From Nicotiana tabacum (taxonomy: Eukaryota; Streptophyta; Magnoliopsida; Solanales; Solanaceae): a stretch of 64,000 nucleotides of DNA. A model generated the notes under the pieces. That model saw only the letters and a list, made by a program, of their open reading frames with translations. It was not told where the DNA came from and ran no database searches. Position numbers and translations under genes: made by a program. The stretch spans positions 187,953,276 to 188,017,275 of the forward strand of contig NC_134087.1 in the NCBI RefSeq assembly GCF_000715075.1, given 5' to 3'. Positions 12,796-24,098 of this stretch are shown piece after piece; within the stretch, counting starts at the first letter, position 1; the number at the start of each line of letters is the position of its first letter.

Positions 12796-15700
12796 CCCTT
12801 AGGTCTCACGAGTCATGAATGAGTCTAGTAGAGTCTCGTGGATCGATACGAAGACGTCTATACTTATCTTTGGGAGGCTACGGGGCTGTTAGGAGTACTT
12901 CCCTTCTTGATTCTTCATCATGCGATTTGATTCCTTTGAGGCTTATGCCTTTGTTTCTTTCCTACTCAATCTTATGCGGTGCAAAACGCTTGTTATAAAT
13001 CGAGAATTGAAGAATCGTAACGGTACTACTGAGGTGGTGCGGGATGTTTCTCCCGGTATAGTTGATTGGATTATTATCATCACCTTGTGAAGGGATATTC
13101 TATTGTTTCAGCCCAGTAGCGGTACTTCTGAGGGCTCTGAGGCTAGGCACAAGTTACCATGATGCTTATGACCGATTGTTCCGCAGTATTGATATGATGG
13201 TAGGATGTTTGCCTACTTGTCGGGGCAATAAATGACTTGAAGAGAGGTTTACTCAGTGCATGATCTAGAGATTTGGTATTTTATTCCTGGCAGGGGAAAG
13301 GAGATCGGGCTAAGAATGTTCAGATTTGGGTTGATGGGGTAACAAGACTTGGTAATTGCGAGCGTGGCGGAGTTTTCTTCTATGATGAGGTGTCGTTGTC
13401 CTTATTGAATGTACTAAGTTCGCCTGTGTTATGAACTTCTACAATTCGCCTCTGGAGCAGGATATTGTGGGTCAGTATTCAAGAAATGACTGTTAGATAT
13501 CGCGGGGTGCGGTGGTGTAGGACTGGATCGGTGTTCCTAATGTTGACGGCTCGAGAAAGATGATCTTCGGAAAGGTTTAAGGTTAGTAGTGATTCATGGG
13601 TTCAAGTGCTACAAGATTGATTTATTTAAGGCAACAACTGAGCAGCAAAGGATGAGGAAGGACATGTGGGCAGTGTCAGGCAGTGGTTAAAATTTCTAGA
13701 AGGCCAGGTATAGGGAGCAAAGGTCGGGTAGTCGATTCAAGGGATGAGTTCTGCCAAAGTGGGAGAGCGGCGGAGTTGCATATGGGCATTGTAATAGGAT
13801 GGCTATGCACCCCAAGGATAGCTTGGAATGACTTGGGAATTTTAGTGATTGGTGATTGGGGTCTACGGATTTAATTTGAGGTATGGGCCATTATGTGGCA
13901 GGAGATTTGATATAGCAGGAAGGAGCTGCTTGAAATAAAGAAGGATACACCATAACTTTGAATTGGAAGAATGTTGCCACACATTTAATTGATGTTCACG
14001 GGGTGGGGGGGGGTGAATGAACTTGTGCAGTTGGAGAGTGGGCTCAGACTCAGGATGGGTTATTAATGACGTAGTGATTGTACCCCGTGCAACAGTATTG
14101 GAAGATGTCGGGAAGTGATTTCCGTAGGTGGGTTGTTCCCTGTGAGCAGGTGAGCGATCGCGTGGTTGGAGACACTTTTGTAAAGAGTCCTATTGGTTGT
14201 ACAACAAAGAGATCGGTCAGTGAATATGGTTGGTGATTCAGAGTATAAAAAGGGGTTTTATAATAAGATTCCAAGAATTTTGGTGGTTGATTGCGCAAGG
14301 CTGTGCCAATAAGAGATAAAGAATCCTGGTGAATTCCAGAGTTGTATAATAGTGGCTTCGATCTAAGTGAGAGAGTCCCACATCCTATGATTGGGTTGCA
14401 TCGTTAACTACTTGCGAGGTTTCTGGTCATTAGCATATTGATGGGTTATTTCAGCTACGGGAAAATGACATAAGTGGTAATTTGAGAAAAGGAATTGTTA
14501 AAGGTATTCTATGGTTGGCCTTATTGTTTCATGTTCAGACTTGGGGAAGGATTTAGGATTTATGCCTTGTATAGATGCGAGTTTCAAGGGAGGTGATTCT
14601 GTCGGGTGCTTCGCCGAGAGGATATTCATGTGCTAGGAGATTCATGGAGGTTGATTATATTCGGGGCCAAGTTAGAGCGGGTGGCTCTCAACAACGGTCC
14701 TAGTGGATTCAAAGGGTAAAGTATGGTGCCTAATAATTTCGAGCATGTAGGTACGGTTAAGAATCAAGCTTTTGTAGCAGCCTGTGAAAAGAGGCCCAGA
14801 ATGTTCTATGATGTTTTGACCTACGACGTAGCATGTGGGAGGTATGAAATGGATTTGAGACAGCATGATCTCGTGATTCAAGGTTACTTAGGGAGAGAGT
14901 GCGGATGGAGTGTGTTATGTGTGGAATGGAGTTATTATCATTTCTAAGGCATTCAGGGTAAATTGAAAGAGGACAGATTGGTTAGCCATAGTTGAATTGG
15001 CCTATTGCTAGTAGTGATCAGTTCCTTCAGCGTGATCAAGTTATGCAAGTGATTTGTGGCGATACGTGTGAGGCTTGTCGGCCGTCGTAATTGATGTTAT
15101 TCAGAAGTATTCTACTGTTATGGCCTGTTGTGTGTAGGCGGATCTTGGAAGGGGCTATGGTGGCTTAGTCCACTACTTAGAGATTTGTATATTTTAGAGT
15201 TATGGGAATTCACCTGTGTGTTGATGGTTCTCCTGAAGTGAGTTGATTGAAAAGTTTTTATATGACGAAGTGTTAATCTATTAGTGGTCCCGGAGATTAT
15301 GATGAAAAATGTGTTCTATCGTATATTGGCATGTTGGGTGCAGTGAGTAGTATGGAATTCGAAGTGAAGATCAAGGTTGCAGTTCGGTGTTGGTAAGGAT
15401 GTCACGAGCTCGGATGAGTAGGAAAGGAGTTTCGATGTTTAAGGTAAGTTAGTATTGTCTTCAGCGTCACTTGAGATCGGTGTTTTGTGAAAAAGGATTT
15501 GCATCCTGGTTAAGGATTCTTGATTGCTTTGCAGCATTAGTGCGGCCAATGGTTTGGGTGTACAGACCTATTATCCGTTACGGAAAGTTATGTGAGCGTG
15601 CCCCATGAGAAGGTGGTATAAGTGTGGCATGTAGTCACTTGATTGATTGAAGAGTTAAACCAAGTATGAAGATTGCAGTGATATCGTTGGATTGAGAATT

Positions 15701-17221
15701 GATGCCTGGAGGGCACGCAGTTTATCGGGTTGCGGACTGTGGAGGATTACTCCGGTTATGATGGTTGTTCTTATGTGTTATGAGAAAAAGGGGAGTTATC
15801 ATGGACCTTTGAAAGGTTATTAGCCTAGTTCAGTGCGGTCAGAATCAACTTGAGGTCTGTAGATGGATTTAAATGTGAATATGGGCCTTATATCAGGCCA
15901 AATGTGTTCATTTCAGCATAGCGCTCCTTATGGAGGAGTATTCAGACATGGGGTGTTATTTCGTCGTTAGCTATTTCATGTAACAATGTATTGCACCGTG
16001 TGAGTCATGAGACGGCTTGGTGAATTTCTTATGTGTTGAGGTTCTGCGTAGAGATGATGTTATATGAGCAAGATGGCTCTCGAGATTCAGATCGTATGTC
16101 TCACCTTAGTTGTGCTTGAGTTTTGTAGCCTATGGCGCTATATGTCTCCCCAGGGATGGTATTATGCACTTAGTGTGCTTGTGACCGATATTTTGTTATA
16201 ATGAGCAATCTGGCTCGATGTGTAACTCTTTTATGAATTTTATGTATGGATCGGGTGGCACGCCGCCATGGGTATATTGCGTGGATCGGGTGGCACACCG
16301 CCATGGGTATGTTGTTTGGATCGGGTTGTGAGCCGCGACAGTGTGATGTTGAGTACAGGTTCTTATATCTGTTTTTATGTGTTTTGTTTCCTATTATTCT
16401 AAGGAAAACTCATATTAGCTGTGTGCCCGCGTCGCATGTATGATTCGCGAGTGGGGTGTCAGTTCAATTATGATGACCGCCTCGCACGTATGATTCGCGA
16501 GCAGGGTAATGAGATTTCCTTTTTTCAGAGTTCATTTTCCTTTTGTATCACGTTCAGATTGATAGCCTATTGGCACGTTACGGCATAATATGGGACTTTT
16601 GGTCATGTCGGGGTGGCTTATTTCCCGAGCAGTTCGTACTGGCTGAGACGGGATCCTTGAATTTAGGATCAGTGCAATCTGATTATATGAAGTGCATTAA
16701 GAAGTTAAGACCATTATTCGGTTTAGAATGAGGTGAGGGTTCTTGTCAGGAGTATAGACCCAATGAATTGTTGTTTCGGCAGTGGTTATGAATTTCTACA
16801 CATTTCATCCGTTGTGTCGGTATTGTAAGAGTTAGAGCAAGAACTATATATGCCATGCGGTTCAATGAGAGCATCAGATTCGTGGAATTTCGACTAAATT
16901 GATCAGAGAATGTTATTATGGTCCTATGAGTAAACTGGTGCAAGGTGTGAATTCAACTAAGGTATGTAGTCGCGTCTTGGTGTTGCGTGTAGTTATTGAT
17001 ATGTTGAGCGTATGTTAGAAACAGGTCTGGCATAGAATTCCGGATGTTGGAATTGGGCTCTAAGGCTTATTTGCTTGAATAAAAGGGAATATCTTCAGAA
17101 CTGATCGAGCTAATGTGCTCAACTGAGTTGTGGTAGCACGGGAAAATGCATGAGGCATTAAACAGTGATTTCAGACTATTTCAATGCAGTTCTCAGCACG
17201 TTCAAGGACGAACGTATGTTT
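12796..17221. other. Non-coding interior of LARD-like element
   Basis: Longest open frames are about 60-80 codons without domain resemblance. Near 16240-16500 there are short repeats (GGATCGGGTGGCACACCGCCATGGGTAT-like units and GCGTCGCATGTATGATTCGCGAG-like units, each two or three times). Confidence 0.65.
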
Positions 17222-17510
17222 AAGTGGGAGAGAATATAACGACCCGACCGGTCGTTTTGAGCTCTAGCGCATCGTTCAGTAGTCTGAGTCAAGGAGCAGC
17301 TTCATTTCAGGTATTATGACTTGTACGCGTAGTCGGAATTGAATTTCGGGAAGTCCGGAGTTGATTTGGAGAGAGAATTCTCATTTCAGAAGCTTTAAGT
17401 TAGAAGAATTAACTAAGATTAGATTTCAGAGTAAACGACCTCGGAATCGGGATCTAAAGGTTCCAGCAGGTTCGTATGATGATTTTGGACTTGGGCGTAC
17501 GCTCGGATCG
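17222..17510 (+). repeat. PPT and truncated 3' LTR of LARD-like element
   Basis: The purine tract AAGTGGGAGAGAA (17222-17234) is followed by TATAACGACCCGACCGG..., a slightly diverged copy of the first ~275 bp of the 5' LTR. Similarity ends at GGATCGGGT, about 17510. The next bases read directly as copia reverse transcriptase. Confidence 0.8.
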
Positions 17511-17514
17511 GGTC

Positions 17515-18526
17515 TAAATGGATTTTTCGGGTGAAACGGAATGCTGATGGAAGTCTCAACAAATACAAGGCTCGTTTGGTTGCTCAGGGGTTTACTCAAA
17601 GACCAGGTATTGACTATATTGAGACCTTCTCACCTGTTGCAAAACATACTACTATCCGGGTTGTTCTCTCTCTTGCTGTTTCTCAAGGCTGGTTACTTCG
17701 TCAACTGGATATTAATAATGCCTTCCTGCATGGCACCTTAACTGAAGAAGTATACATGGCCCAACCAAAGGGGTTTGTTGATGCTAATAATCCGAATTAT
17801 GTGTGCAAACTGTACAAGTCATTATATGGTCTTAAACAAGCTCCGCGTGCTTGGTACCATGAATTGTCTGAATTCTTGTTAAGTATGGGTTTCGGGGTGT
17901 GCTCCTCTGATAATTGTTTATTTATCTTCTCTGTAGCTGGAATAATCATGTATCTCATTGTATATGTGGATGACTTAATAGTTACAGGCAATAATTTGAA
18001 GGCCATTGACAGTTTCATTACAAAGCTTGGAACTAGATTTTCAATTAAAGATCTTGGTTCTCTTGCTTATTTTCTTGGTATTCAGGCTACTCGTACATAT
18101 ACTGGTTTGTTTCTGTCTCAAAGGAAATATATTGAAGATATTATCCAAAAGGCTTCTATGCTAGGTCCAAATCCAGTTGCTACACCTCTGGCAGCCACTA
18201 ACTCATTGCAGCTTGATGATAGTGCACCAATAAGTGATCCCCATGATTACACGATGCTTGTTGGTTCCTTGCAATACTTAGAATTAACAAGACCAGACAT
18301 CGCCTTTGCCACCACGCATCTTGCTCAATTCTCTCATCGTCCTACTGTCAAGCATTGGCAAGCTCTCAAAAGGGTGATCAGATATCTTCTTGGTACGATT
18401 GACAAAGGTATTTTCTTTCACAAGGACTCTCCTTTACTCTTCATGCCTTCTCAGATGCTGATTTGGCTGGTAATCGTGATGATCACACGTCTACGAGTGC
18501 CCACATAATTTTTCTTGGGAAGAATC
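17515..18526 (+). pseudogene. Copia RT and start of RNase H, 5' part
   Basis: Reads from the middle of the reverse transcriptase (WIFRVKRNADGS, KARLVAQGFTQ, AFLHGTL, SLYGLKQAPRAW) through an intact catalytic YVDD box (YVDDLIVTGNN) to GSLQYLELTRPDIAF. A frameshift near 18435-18440 separates it from the RNase H start (FSDAD, IIFLGKN). At 18526 the frame is cut by the nested element and resumes at 23520. There is no N-terminal start codon because the pol is truncated on the left. Confidence 0.88.
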
Positions 18527-18870
18527 TGTTGCGGAAGCCAAATGTATATAGTGTGAATGAGTCACAACTACTATACCAAAAATTATGACAGCCACCAGAT
18601 AATAAATAAGACAATAAAGCAACAATAAAAGAAATACCAGAATTTACGAGGTTCGACCAATTTTGCCTACTTCCTCGGACTGAACCAATATTTTATTCCA
18701 CTCCAAAAATACAAGTGAAATAATACTAAAGAGAGAAGATACAAATGTCTTAAGAAGATAAGAAGGCAAATGAGAGGTGTGTTTAAATCCAAACATTAGG
18801 CCTCCTTTTATAGAGAAATATTCCCTACCAAAAGGCTAAACCACCGATGTGGGATTTAACAAATTCAACA
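18527..18870 (-). repeat. 3' LTR of nested copia
   Basis: 344 bp, TG...CA bounded and abutted by the PPT on its inner side. It pairs with 23172-23514. Confidence 0.9.
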
Positions 18871-18882
18871 AATCTCCACCTT
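18871..18882 (-). other. Polypurine tract of nested copia
   Basis: On the minus strand AAGGTGGAGATT directly precedes the 3' LTR, as expected for the plus-strand DNA primer. Confidence 0.8.
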
Positions 18883-18949
18883 GGCAAAATTCCACATCTT
18901 CAATTTTCTCTCTATAACAAATTTTTGGTTGTGTCTTCATCTTCAATCT

Positions 18950-20203
18950 TCAGTGTTCAACAATGTTGATCAAATCCAAACAATGTTGAAACTTAACCGC
19001 GGTCACCACCTTTGTCAGCATATCAGCAGGATTCTCCATAGTATGAATTTTCTTCACCGAGACTCCACCTTCTTCTATGATTTCTCGTACGAAATGATAC
19101 CGAACATCAATGTGCTTCGTCCTTGCATGATAAACTTGGTTCTTCGCTAATTGAATAGCACTTTGACTATCACAAAAAATTGTGATACTTTTGTGTCCAA
19201 TACCAAGCTCTTTTAGCAATCCCTGAAGCCAAATTGCCTCCCTCACAACCTCTGTAATAGCCATGTACTCTGCCTCTGTTGTAGACAAAGCAACTGTTGA
19301 CTGCAAAGTAGATTTCCAACTAACTGGTGCCTTTGCAAAAATAAACACATAACCAGTAGTTGATCTTTCTTTGTCCAGATCACCCGCAAAATCTGAGTCA
19401 CAATATCCAACTACATACTGATTGCCTTCCTGCTCAAAAACTAACCCAACATCTACAGTATTATGAATATACCGTAGAATCCACTTCACAACTTGCAAAT
19501 GCTCCTTTCTTGGATTATGCATATATCTGCTAATAACTCCAACAGCTTGTGAAATGCCAGGTCTCGTACAGACCATTGCATACATCAAGCTACCAACAAC
19601 ATTTGTGTATGGTACCTTTGACATATACCCTCGTTCAGCTTCATCTTTTGGCGACATAGTAGTACTTAGCTTAAAATGGGGAGCAAGTGGAGTACTAACT
19701 GGCTTAGTCTTTTCATTTATGTCAAAACGTTGTAGTACTTTTTTCAAATATTCTTTCTGAGATAAAGAGATTTTTTTTGAACGTCTATCTCTTATTATCT
19801 CCATGCCAAGAATTTTCTTTGCCTCACCCAGATCCTTCATCTCGAACTCCTTCTTCAGTTGAATCTTCAACTTATCAATTTCTTTCGAATTCTTGGAAGC
19901 TATCAACATATCAACAACATATAGGAGAATATATATAAAGGAACCATCTTTAAGCTTGCGCAAATACACACAATGATCGTATTTGCTTCTCTTGTACCCT
20001 TGCCGCAACATAAACTTGTCAAATCATTTGTACCATTGTCTAGAAGATTGTTTCAATCCGTATAACAATTTTTCAAGTTTGCACACCATATTTTCCTTTC
20101 CAGTAACTTTGAATCCTTCTGGCTGAGTCATGTAGATTTCCTCCTCCAAGTTTCCATGTAAAAATGCAGTTTTTACATCCATCTGAACTAGTTCCAAATC
20201 CAA
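18950..20203 (-). pseudogene. Copia RT/RNase H with YVVD active site (nested)
   Basis: The RT continues after the stop at 20204 ([30 protein letters not shown]), passes a stop near 20012-20014 and runs open to 18950. The metal-binding YVDD box reads YVVDMLIAS: the codon for the first Asp is GTT (19913-19915), so a catalytic residue is lost. RNase H motifs follow: GYCDSDFAGDLD, STTGYVF, STTEAEYMA, FCDSQSAIQLAKN, RTKHIDVRYHFVRE and PADMLTK. The missing aspartate alone should abolish polymerase activity. Confidence 0.9.
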
Positions 20204-22292
20204 CTATGCTACCAAAGCCAACATAATTCTAATGGAGGAATGTTTTACAATTAGAGAAAATACTTTATTGTAATCAATTCCCTCCTTTTGATCATATCCT
20301 TTGGCCACTAATCTTGCTTTATAGCGAACATCTTCTTGGTTAGGAAATCCTTCTTTCTTTGCAAATACCCATTTGCACCCAATTGCTTTCTTTCCCTTCG
20401 GCAGATTGGCCAATCTCCATGTATGATTCTGATGAAGGGACTGTATTTCATCATTCATGGAAATCCTCCACTTATCTTCTTCTGAACTTTGGACTGCGTC
20501 TTTATAAATGGTAGGAACATCATCAGCTACAATTGAGGCAGCACAAACAACCGTCTCTATAAGATGAACATGTTTTGTTATTGTCCTTTTTGGCCTGCTG
20601 GTTGCAATTGATTCAAGTTGTTGCTGAGGTTCCTGAGTTGGAATCTCCCTCTTTACTGGCTCTTCTTCCAGAGGATAATCTTCATTTGTTTCCTCATCTG
20701 CTTCTTGTGTAGGAAAAATAAATTTTCCCTCAAACTTCACCTGCTTAGAAGCACCGTCATTTTGTTTGGTATCTTCTGTTACCTTATTTACCATAGCAGA
20801 TTCATCAAATGTAACATCCCTGCTGAATATTACTTTCTTTGTCATAGGACACCATAAGCGATATCCTTTGACTCCAGAAGTAATCCCCATAAAAATAGCC
20901 TTCTTTGCCCTTGGATCCAATTTTGACTCTATCACATGATAATATGCAGTTGAGCCAAATACGTGCAAAGAGTCATAATCTACAGCAGGCTTTCCATACC
21001 ATTTTTCAAATGGTGTCTTGCCATCAATAGCAGCAAATGGTAAGCGATTAATGAGGTGGCATGCATATGTAATTGCCTTAGCCCAAAATTCTTTGCCCAA
21101 GCCAACATTGAACAACATACACCATACCTTCTCCAGCAATGTCCGGTTCATACGTTCTGCCACTCCATTCTGTTGTGGTGTATGTATGACAGTGAAGTGT
21201 CGGACGATGCCATCATTTTCACAGACCTTATTAAAATGATCATTTTTGTATTCACCTTCATTGTCTGTGCGAATACACTTGTTCCTCCTGCCTGTTTGAT
21301 TCTCCACCATCGTCTTCCATTTGAGAAAAATTCCCAACACTTCATCTTTGCTCTTCATTGTATACACCCACACTCTTCGGAAAAAAATCATCAACAAAGG
21401 TTACAAAATAGTGATTCCCACCCAATGAAGGTGTTTTGGAAGGACCCCAAACATCAGAGTGTACATAATCCAAAATGCCTTTAGTATTATGGATCGCTGT
21501 ACCAAATTTAACCCTTGTCTGTTTCCCTTTGACACAATGCTCGCAAAACTCCAAGTTGCAAACTTTTACTCCCTTTAACAATCCTTGATCTGATAGAATT
21601 TTCAAGGATTTTCCTCCAGCATGTCCCAAGCGCATGTGCCATAGCCTGATTGCTTCTGCCTCTTTTTCGTCACTGGATGTCACTGTCGCTGTCCCAATGT
21701 CTTTACTACCGCGATAACGGTACATGTTATTGTTTTTTCAATTGGCCTTCATTACCACTAGTGCACCGGAACATACTCTCATCACTCTATTTTCTACAAT
21801 GATTTTGAACCCTTTTGATTCTAGGGATCCCACAGAGATGAGATTCTTCTTCAAATTCGGTACATATCGAACATCTATTAATGTTTTGATCATTCCATCA
21901 TGGTTCCTTAATCGTATTGAACCAATGTCATATGAGGTAAGAGGACCGTTATCCGCTGTATGGATGACTCCATATTCTCCTTCTTGAAAATCTACGAACC
22001 AATCCCTGTTGGGACACATATGATAGCTACAAGCCGAGTCCATCAACCATATGTCTGATGATGTTGATGGCTCTGTTGTAACTAATGAGAAGTTTGAATC
22101 ATCACAATCAGCTACATTTGAATCCATAATGGCCTTTTCATTGTTATGTTTGGCCTTATTTTTCAACTTCGGACAGTCAATCTTCCAGTGCCCCTTTTCT
22201 CGACAAAAGGCACATTCATCTTTGCTAGGTCTAGATCTTGACTTGGATCTTCCCTTCTTTGTCCTCGTTTGATTTTGAGGACGACCCCTCAC
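20204..22292 (-). pseudogene. Copia zinc knuckle, protease and integrase (nested)
   Basis: The frame 22292-21738 has a CCHC zinc knuckle CAFCREKGHWKIDC and protease motif WLMDSACSYHMC. After a stop near 21738 come GAG-pre-integrase (LWHMRLGHAGGKSL, FCEHCVKGKQ) and the integrase core: HSDVWGP, FVTFVDDF and, after a frameshift near 21370, RTDNEGEY, TPQQNGVAERMNRTLLE and FWAKAITYACHLINR. The catalytic D, D and E residues are all visible. Beyond 20650 the frame continues into the RT N-terminus (YKARLVAKGYDQKEGIDY) and stops at 20204. The integrase would join copia DNA to the host chromosome. Confidence 0.88.
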
Positions 22293-22963
22293 AACCAGTG
22301 CTTCTCCTTCTCCGCTCTTCTGTTTTTCTCCCTTTCTTGTTCATAGCTGTACAAAACCGAACAAACTTCTCTGAGAGAAATTTCGTCATTCCCATAGAGT
22401 AGAGTAGTTTCAAGGTGCTCGAACTCATCAGGAAGTGACTCCAACAACATCAAGGCCAAGTCACCATCATCAAAAGTTGTATCCATATTTTGCAAATCGG
22501 TGACCAACTTATTGAAACTGGTGATATGTTCATTCATCGTGATACTAGGAACATAGGTGAGGTGAAACAGTCTTTTCTTCATGTACAATTTATTTTGACT
22601 GTTTTTCTTCAAAAATTTATCCTCCAATGCTTTTCATAATTTACTTGCAGAAATTTCCTTTGTGTATGGATATTTCTGCTCTCTAGCAAGGTAGGATCGA
22701 ATGGTACCGCAAGCAACACGGTTGATAATTCTCCAATCTTCTTCTCCAATAACATCTGGTCTTGTTTCTTCAATGACAAAATCTAGCCCTTGTTGAAAAA
22801 GGACATCTAGAACCTCGCCTTGCCACATCCCAAAATGCCCTGACTCGTCAAAAATTTCTACCGCAAATTTCGCATTTGACACAATTCTTGTCATAAGCGG
22901 AGATGCCAATGATGACGTATTGTTGACACTTGATATTGATTCTTCTCGTTTATTTTCTCCCAT
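22290..22963 (-). pseudogene. Copia gag (nested element)
   Basis: The likely start is the ATG at 22963 (MGENKREES), because the upstream in-frame ATG at 23068 adds leader-like sequence. Content: VEIFDESGHFGMWQGEVLDV, then after a stop (near 22630) LEDKFLKKNSQNKLYMKKRL, MNEHITSFNKLVTDL and LLESLPDEFEHL, the UBN2-type capsid region of copia gag. It forms the virus-like particle in active elements. The stop near 22630 and a frameshift near 22290 break it. Confidence 0.85.
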
Positions 22964-23155
22964 CTTTGACACAAATATTGTTTTATAGCTGACGACAAAA
23001 ATCAAAATTATTTCCTTTTTGGTGTGGAAGATCAGACTAAGCTGCAACCACAGAGCATACTCAGACATAACCTTGACTCAGTTACCAAGATAAATCTTTT
23101 CTGATGTGGAAGATCAGACTTTGTTGCAACCACAGAGCATACTTAGACAGTACCT

Positions 23156-23169
23156 TGGCTCTGATACCA
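23156..23169 (-). other. Primer binding site of nested copia (iMet)
   Basis: On the minus strand the LTR is followed by AT and then TGGTATCAGAGCCA, a perfect match to the usual plant initiator tRNA-Met PBS. Confidence 0.85.
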
Positions 23170-23171
23170 AT

Positions 23172-23514
23172 TGTTGCGGAAGCTAAATGTATATAGTGTG
23201 AATGAGTCACAACTGCTATACCAAAAATTATGACAGCCACTAAATAATAATAAGACAATAAAACAACAATAAAAGGAACACCAGAATTTATGAGGTTCGG
23301 CCAATTTTGCCTACTTCTTCGGACTCAACCAATATTTTATTCCACTCCAAAAATACAAGTGAAATAATACTAAAGAGAGAAGATACAAATGTCTTAAGAA
23401 GATAAGAAGACAAATGAGAGGTGTGTTTAGATCCCAAACATTAGGCCTCCTTTTATGAAGAAATATTCCCTACCAAAAGGCTAAACCACCGATGTGGGAT
23501 TGACAAATTCAACA
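23172..23514 (-). repeat. 5' LTR of nested copia
   Basis: 343 bp, TG...CA bounded, with the PBS immediately inside it. It differs from the partner LTR by scattered substitutions and small indels. Confidence 0.9.
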
Positions 23515-23917
23515 GAATCTAGTTGCTTGGAGCTCTAAAAAGCAGCGTTCTGTTGCTCGCTCGTCGACCGAGGCTAAATATCGCTCGGTTGCATCTACAG
23601 CTGCTGAACTTTGTTGGTTGAGGAACTTATTTAAGGAACTAGTTGTCTCCTTTTTACGTCCTCCAGTGATATATTGTGACTACTTGGGATCTACTTATTT
23701 GTGTGCTAAACTAGTTTTTCATTCCCGAATGAAACACTTAGAAGGTGATTTTCTCTTTGTGCGTGATTTGGTGAAGAAAGGTCTTCTTCTGGTTGCTCAT
23801 GTCTCAACCAAGGATCAACTTGCCGACATTCTAACTAAACCTCTTTCCCGTCTTGAGTTTGGCAGGTTGAGGAACAAGATTGGCATCTGTACTCGTCCGA
23901 CCGATTGCCCATCTTGA
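23515..23917 (+). pseudogene. Copia RNase H, 3' part after nested insertion
   Basis: After the duplicated GAATC (23515-23519) the frame continues as VAWSSKKQRSVARSSTEAKY, the standard C-terminal RNase H motif of copia pol. It then reads IYCDYLGSTYLCA, RMKHLEGDFLFVRD and DQLADILTKPL, ending at the stop 23915-23917. Together with 17515-18526 it forms a single RT/RNase H region split by insertion. Confidence 0.88.
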
Positions 23918-24098
23918 GGGGGCATATTAGATAGAAAGCTATCTTGTAATCCTTATCTTTGTTAGTTTAGATTAACCTTTATCTCTTCCCCTTCTTCGGG
24001 GATTCTACTCCTCCTTAATCAAAGATTATTATGTATAAATACGCCTATGTGTTCATTAATAAAGTGCAGCCTTTGAAGTTCTAATACAACTTTGTTAC

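Larger units (their letters stand above)
9941..17510 (+). mobile_element. LARD-like gypsy derivative without recognisable pol
   Basis: Long 5' LTR (9941-12772), tRNA-iMet-type PBS (12776-12795), about 4.4 kb internal region, PPT AAGTGGGAGAGAA (17222-17234), and the first ~275 bp of the 3' LTR (17235-17510), whose sequence closely follows 9941-10215. No gag, protease, RT, RNase H or integrase motif was found in the internal region on either strand. Large elements with LTR, PBS and PPT but no coding capacity are called LARDs, and such elements depend on enzymes from relatives. The 3' LTR stops abruptly at about 17510, where a copia pol fragment begins, so the element is broken. Confidence 0.75.
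18527..23514 (-). mobile_element. Complete Tork/TNT1-like copia retrotransposon, nested
   Basis: 4988 bp on the minus strand with 344- and 343-bp LTRs (18527-18870 and 23172-23514, both TGTTGCGGAAG...AAATTCAACA), a PBS (23156-23169) and a PPT (18871-18882). Perfect GAATC duplications (18522-18526 and 23515-23519) flank it. Gag, zinc knuckle, protease, integrase, RT and RNase H follow in copia order. By eye the two LTRs differ at roughly 5-6% of positions, so the insertion is not recent. Stops, frameshifts and a mutated RT active site make it non-autonomous. Confidence 0.93.
17511..24098 (+). mobile_element. Truncated Ty1/copia element (host of nested insertion)
   Basis: Contains the RT/RNase H part of a copia pol (17515-18526 and 23520-23917), a PPT TTGAGGGGGCA after the stop (23915-23925) and an LTR-like end of about 175 bp (about 23924-24098), starting TATTAGATAGAAAGC and ending near CAACTTTGTTA. 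Its 5' LTR, gag and integrase are missing because the left end fuses to the LARD LTR at about 17510. RT style (SPVAKHTTIRVVLSLA, YVDDLIVTGNN) resembles the Ale/RE1 group. It is interrupted by the minus-strand copia element 18527-23514. Confidence 0.8.

Noticed and set aside
17515..23917. Endogenous pararetrovirus, considered because Nicotiana genomes contain them
   Set aside because: All RT segments here adjoin integrase, LTR, PBS or copia/gypsy RNase H features. No movement-protein or caulimovirid coat motif was seen.
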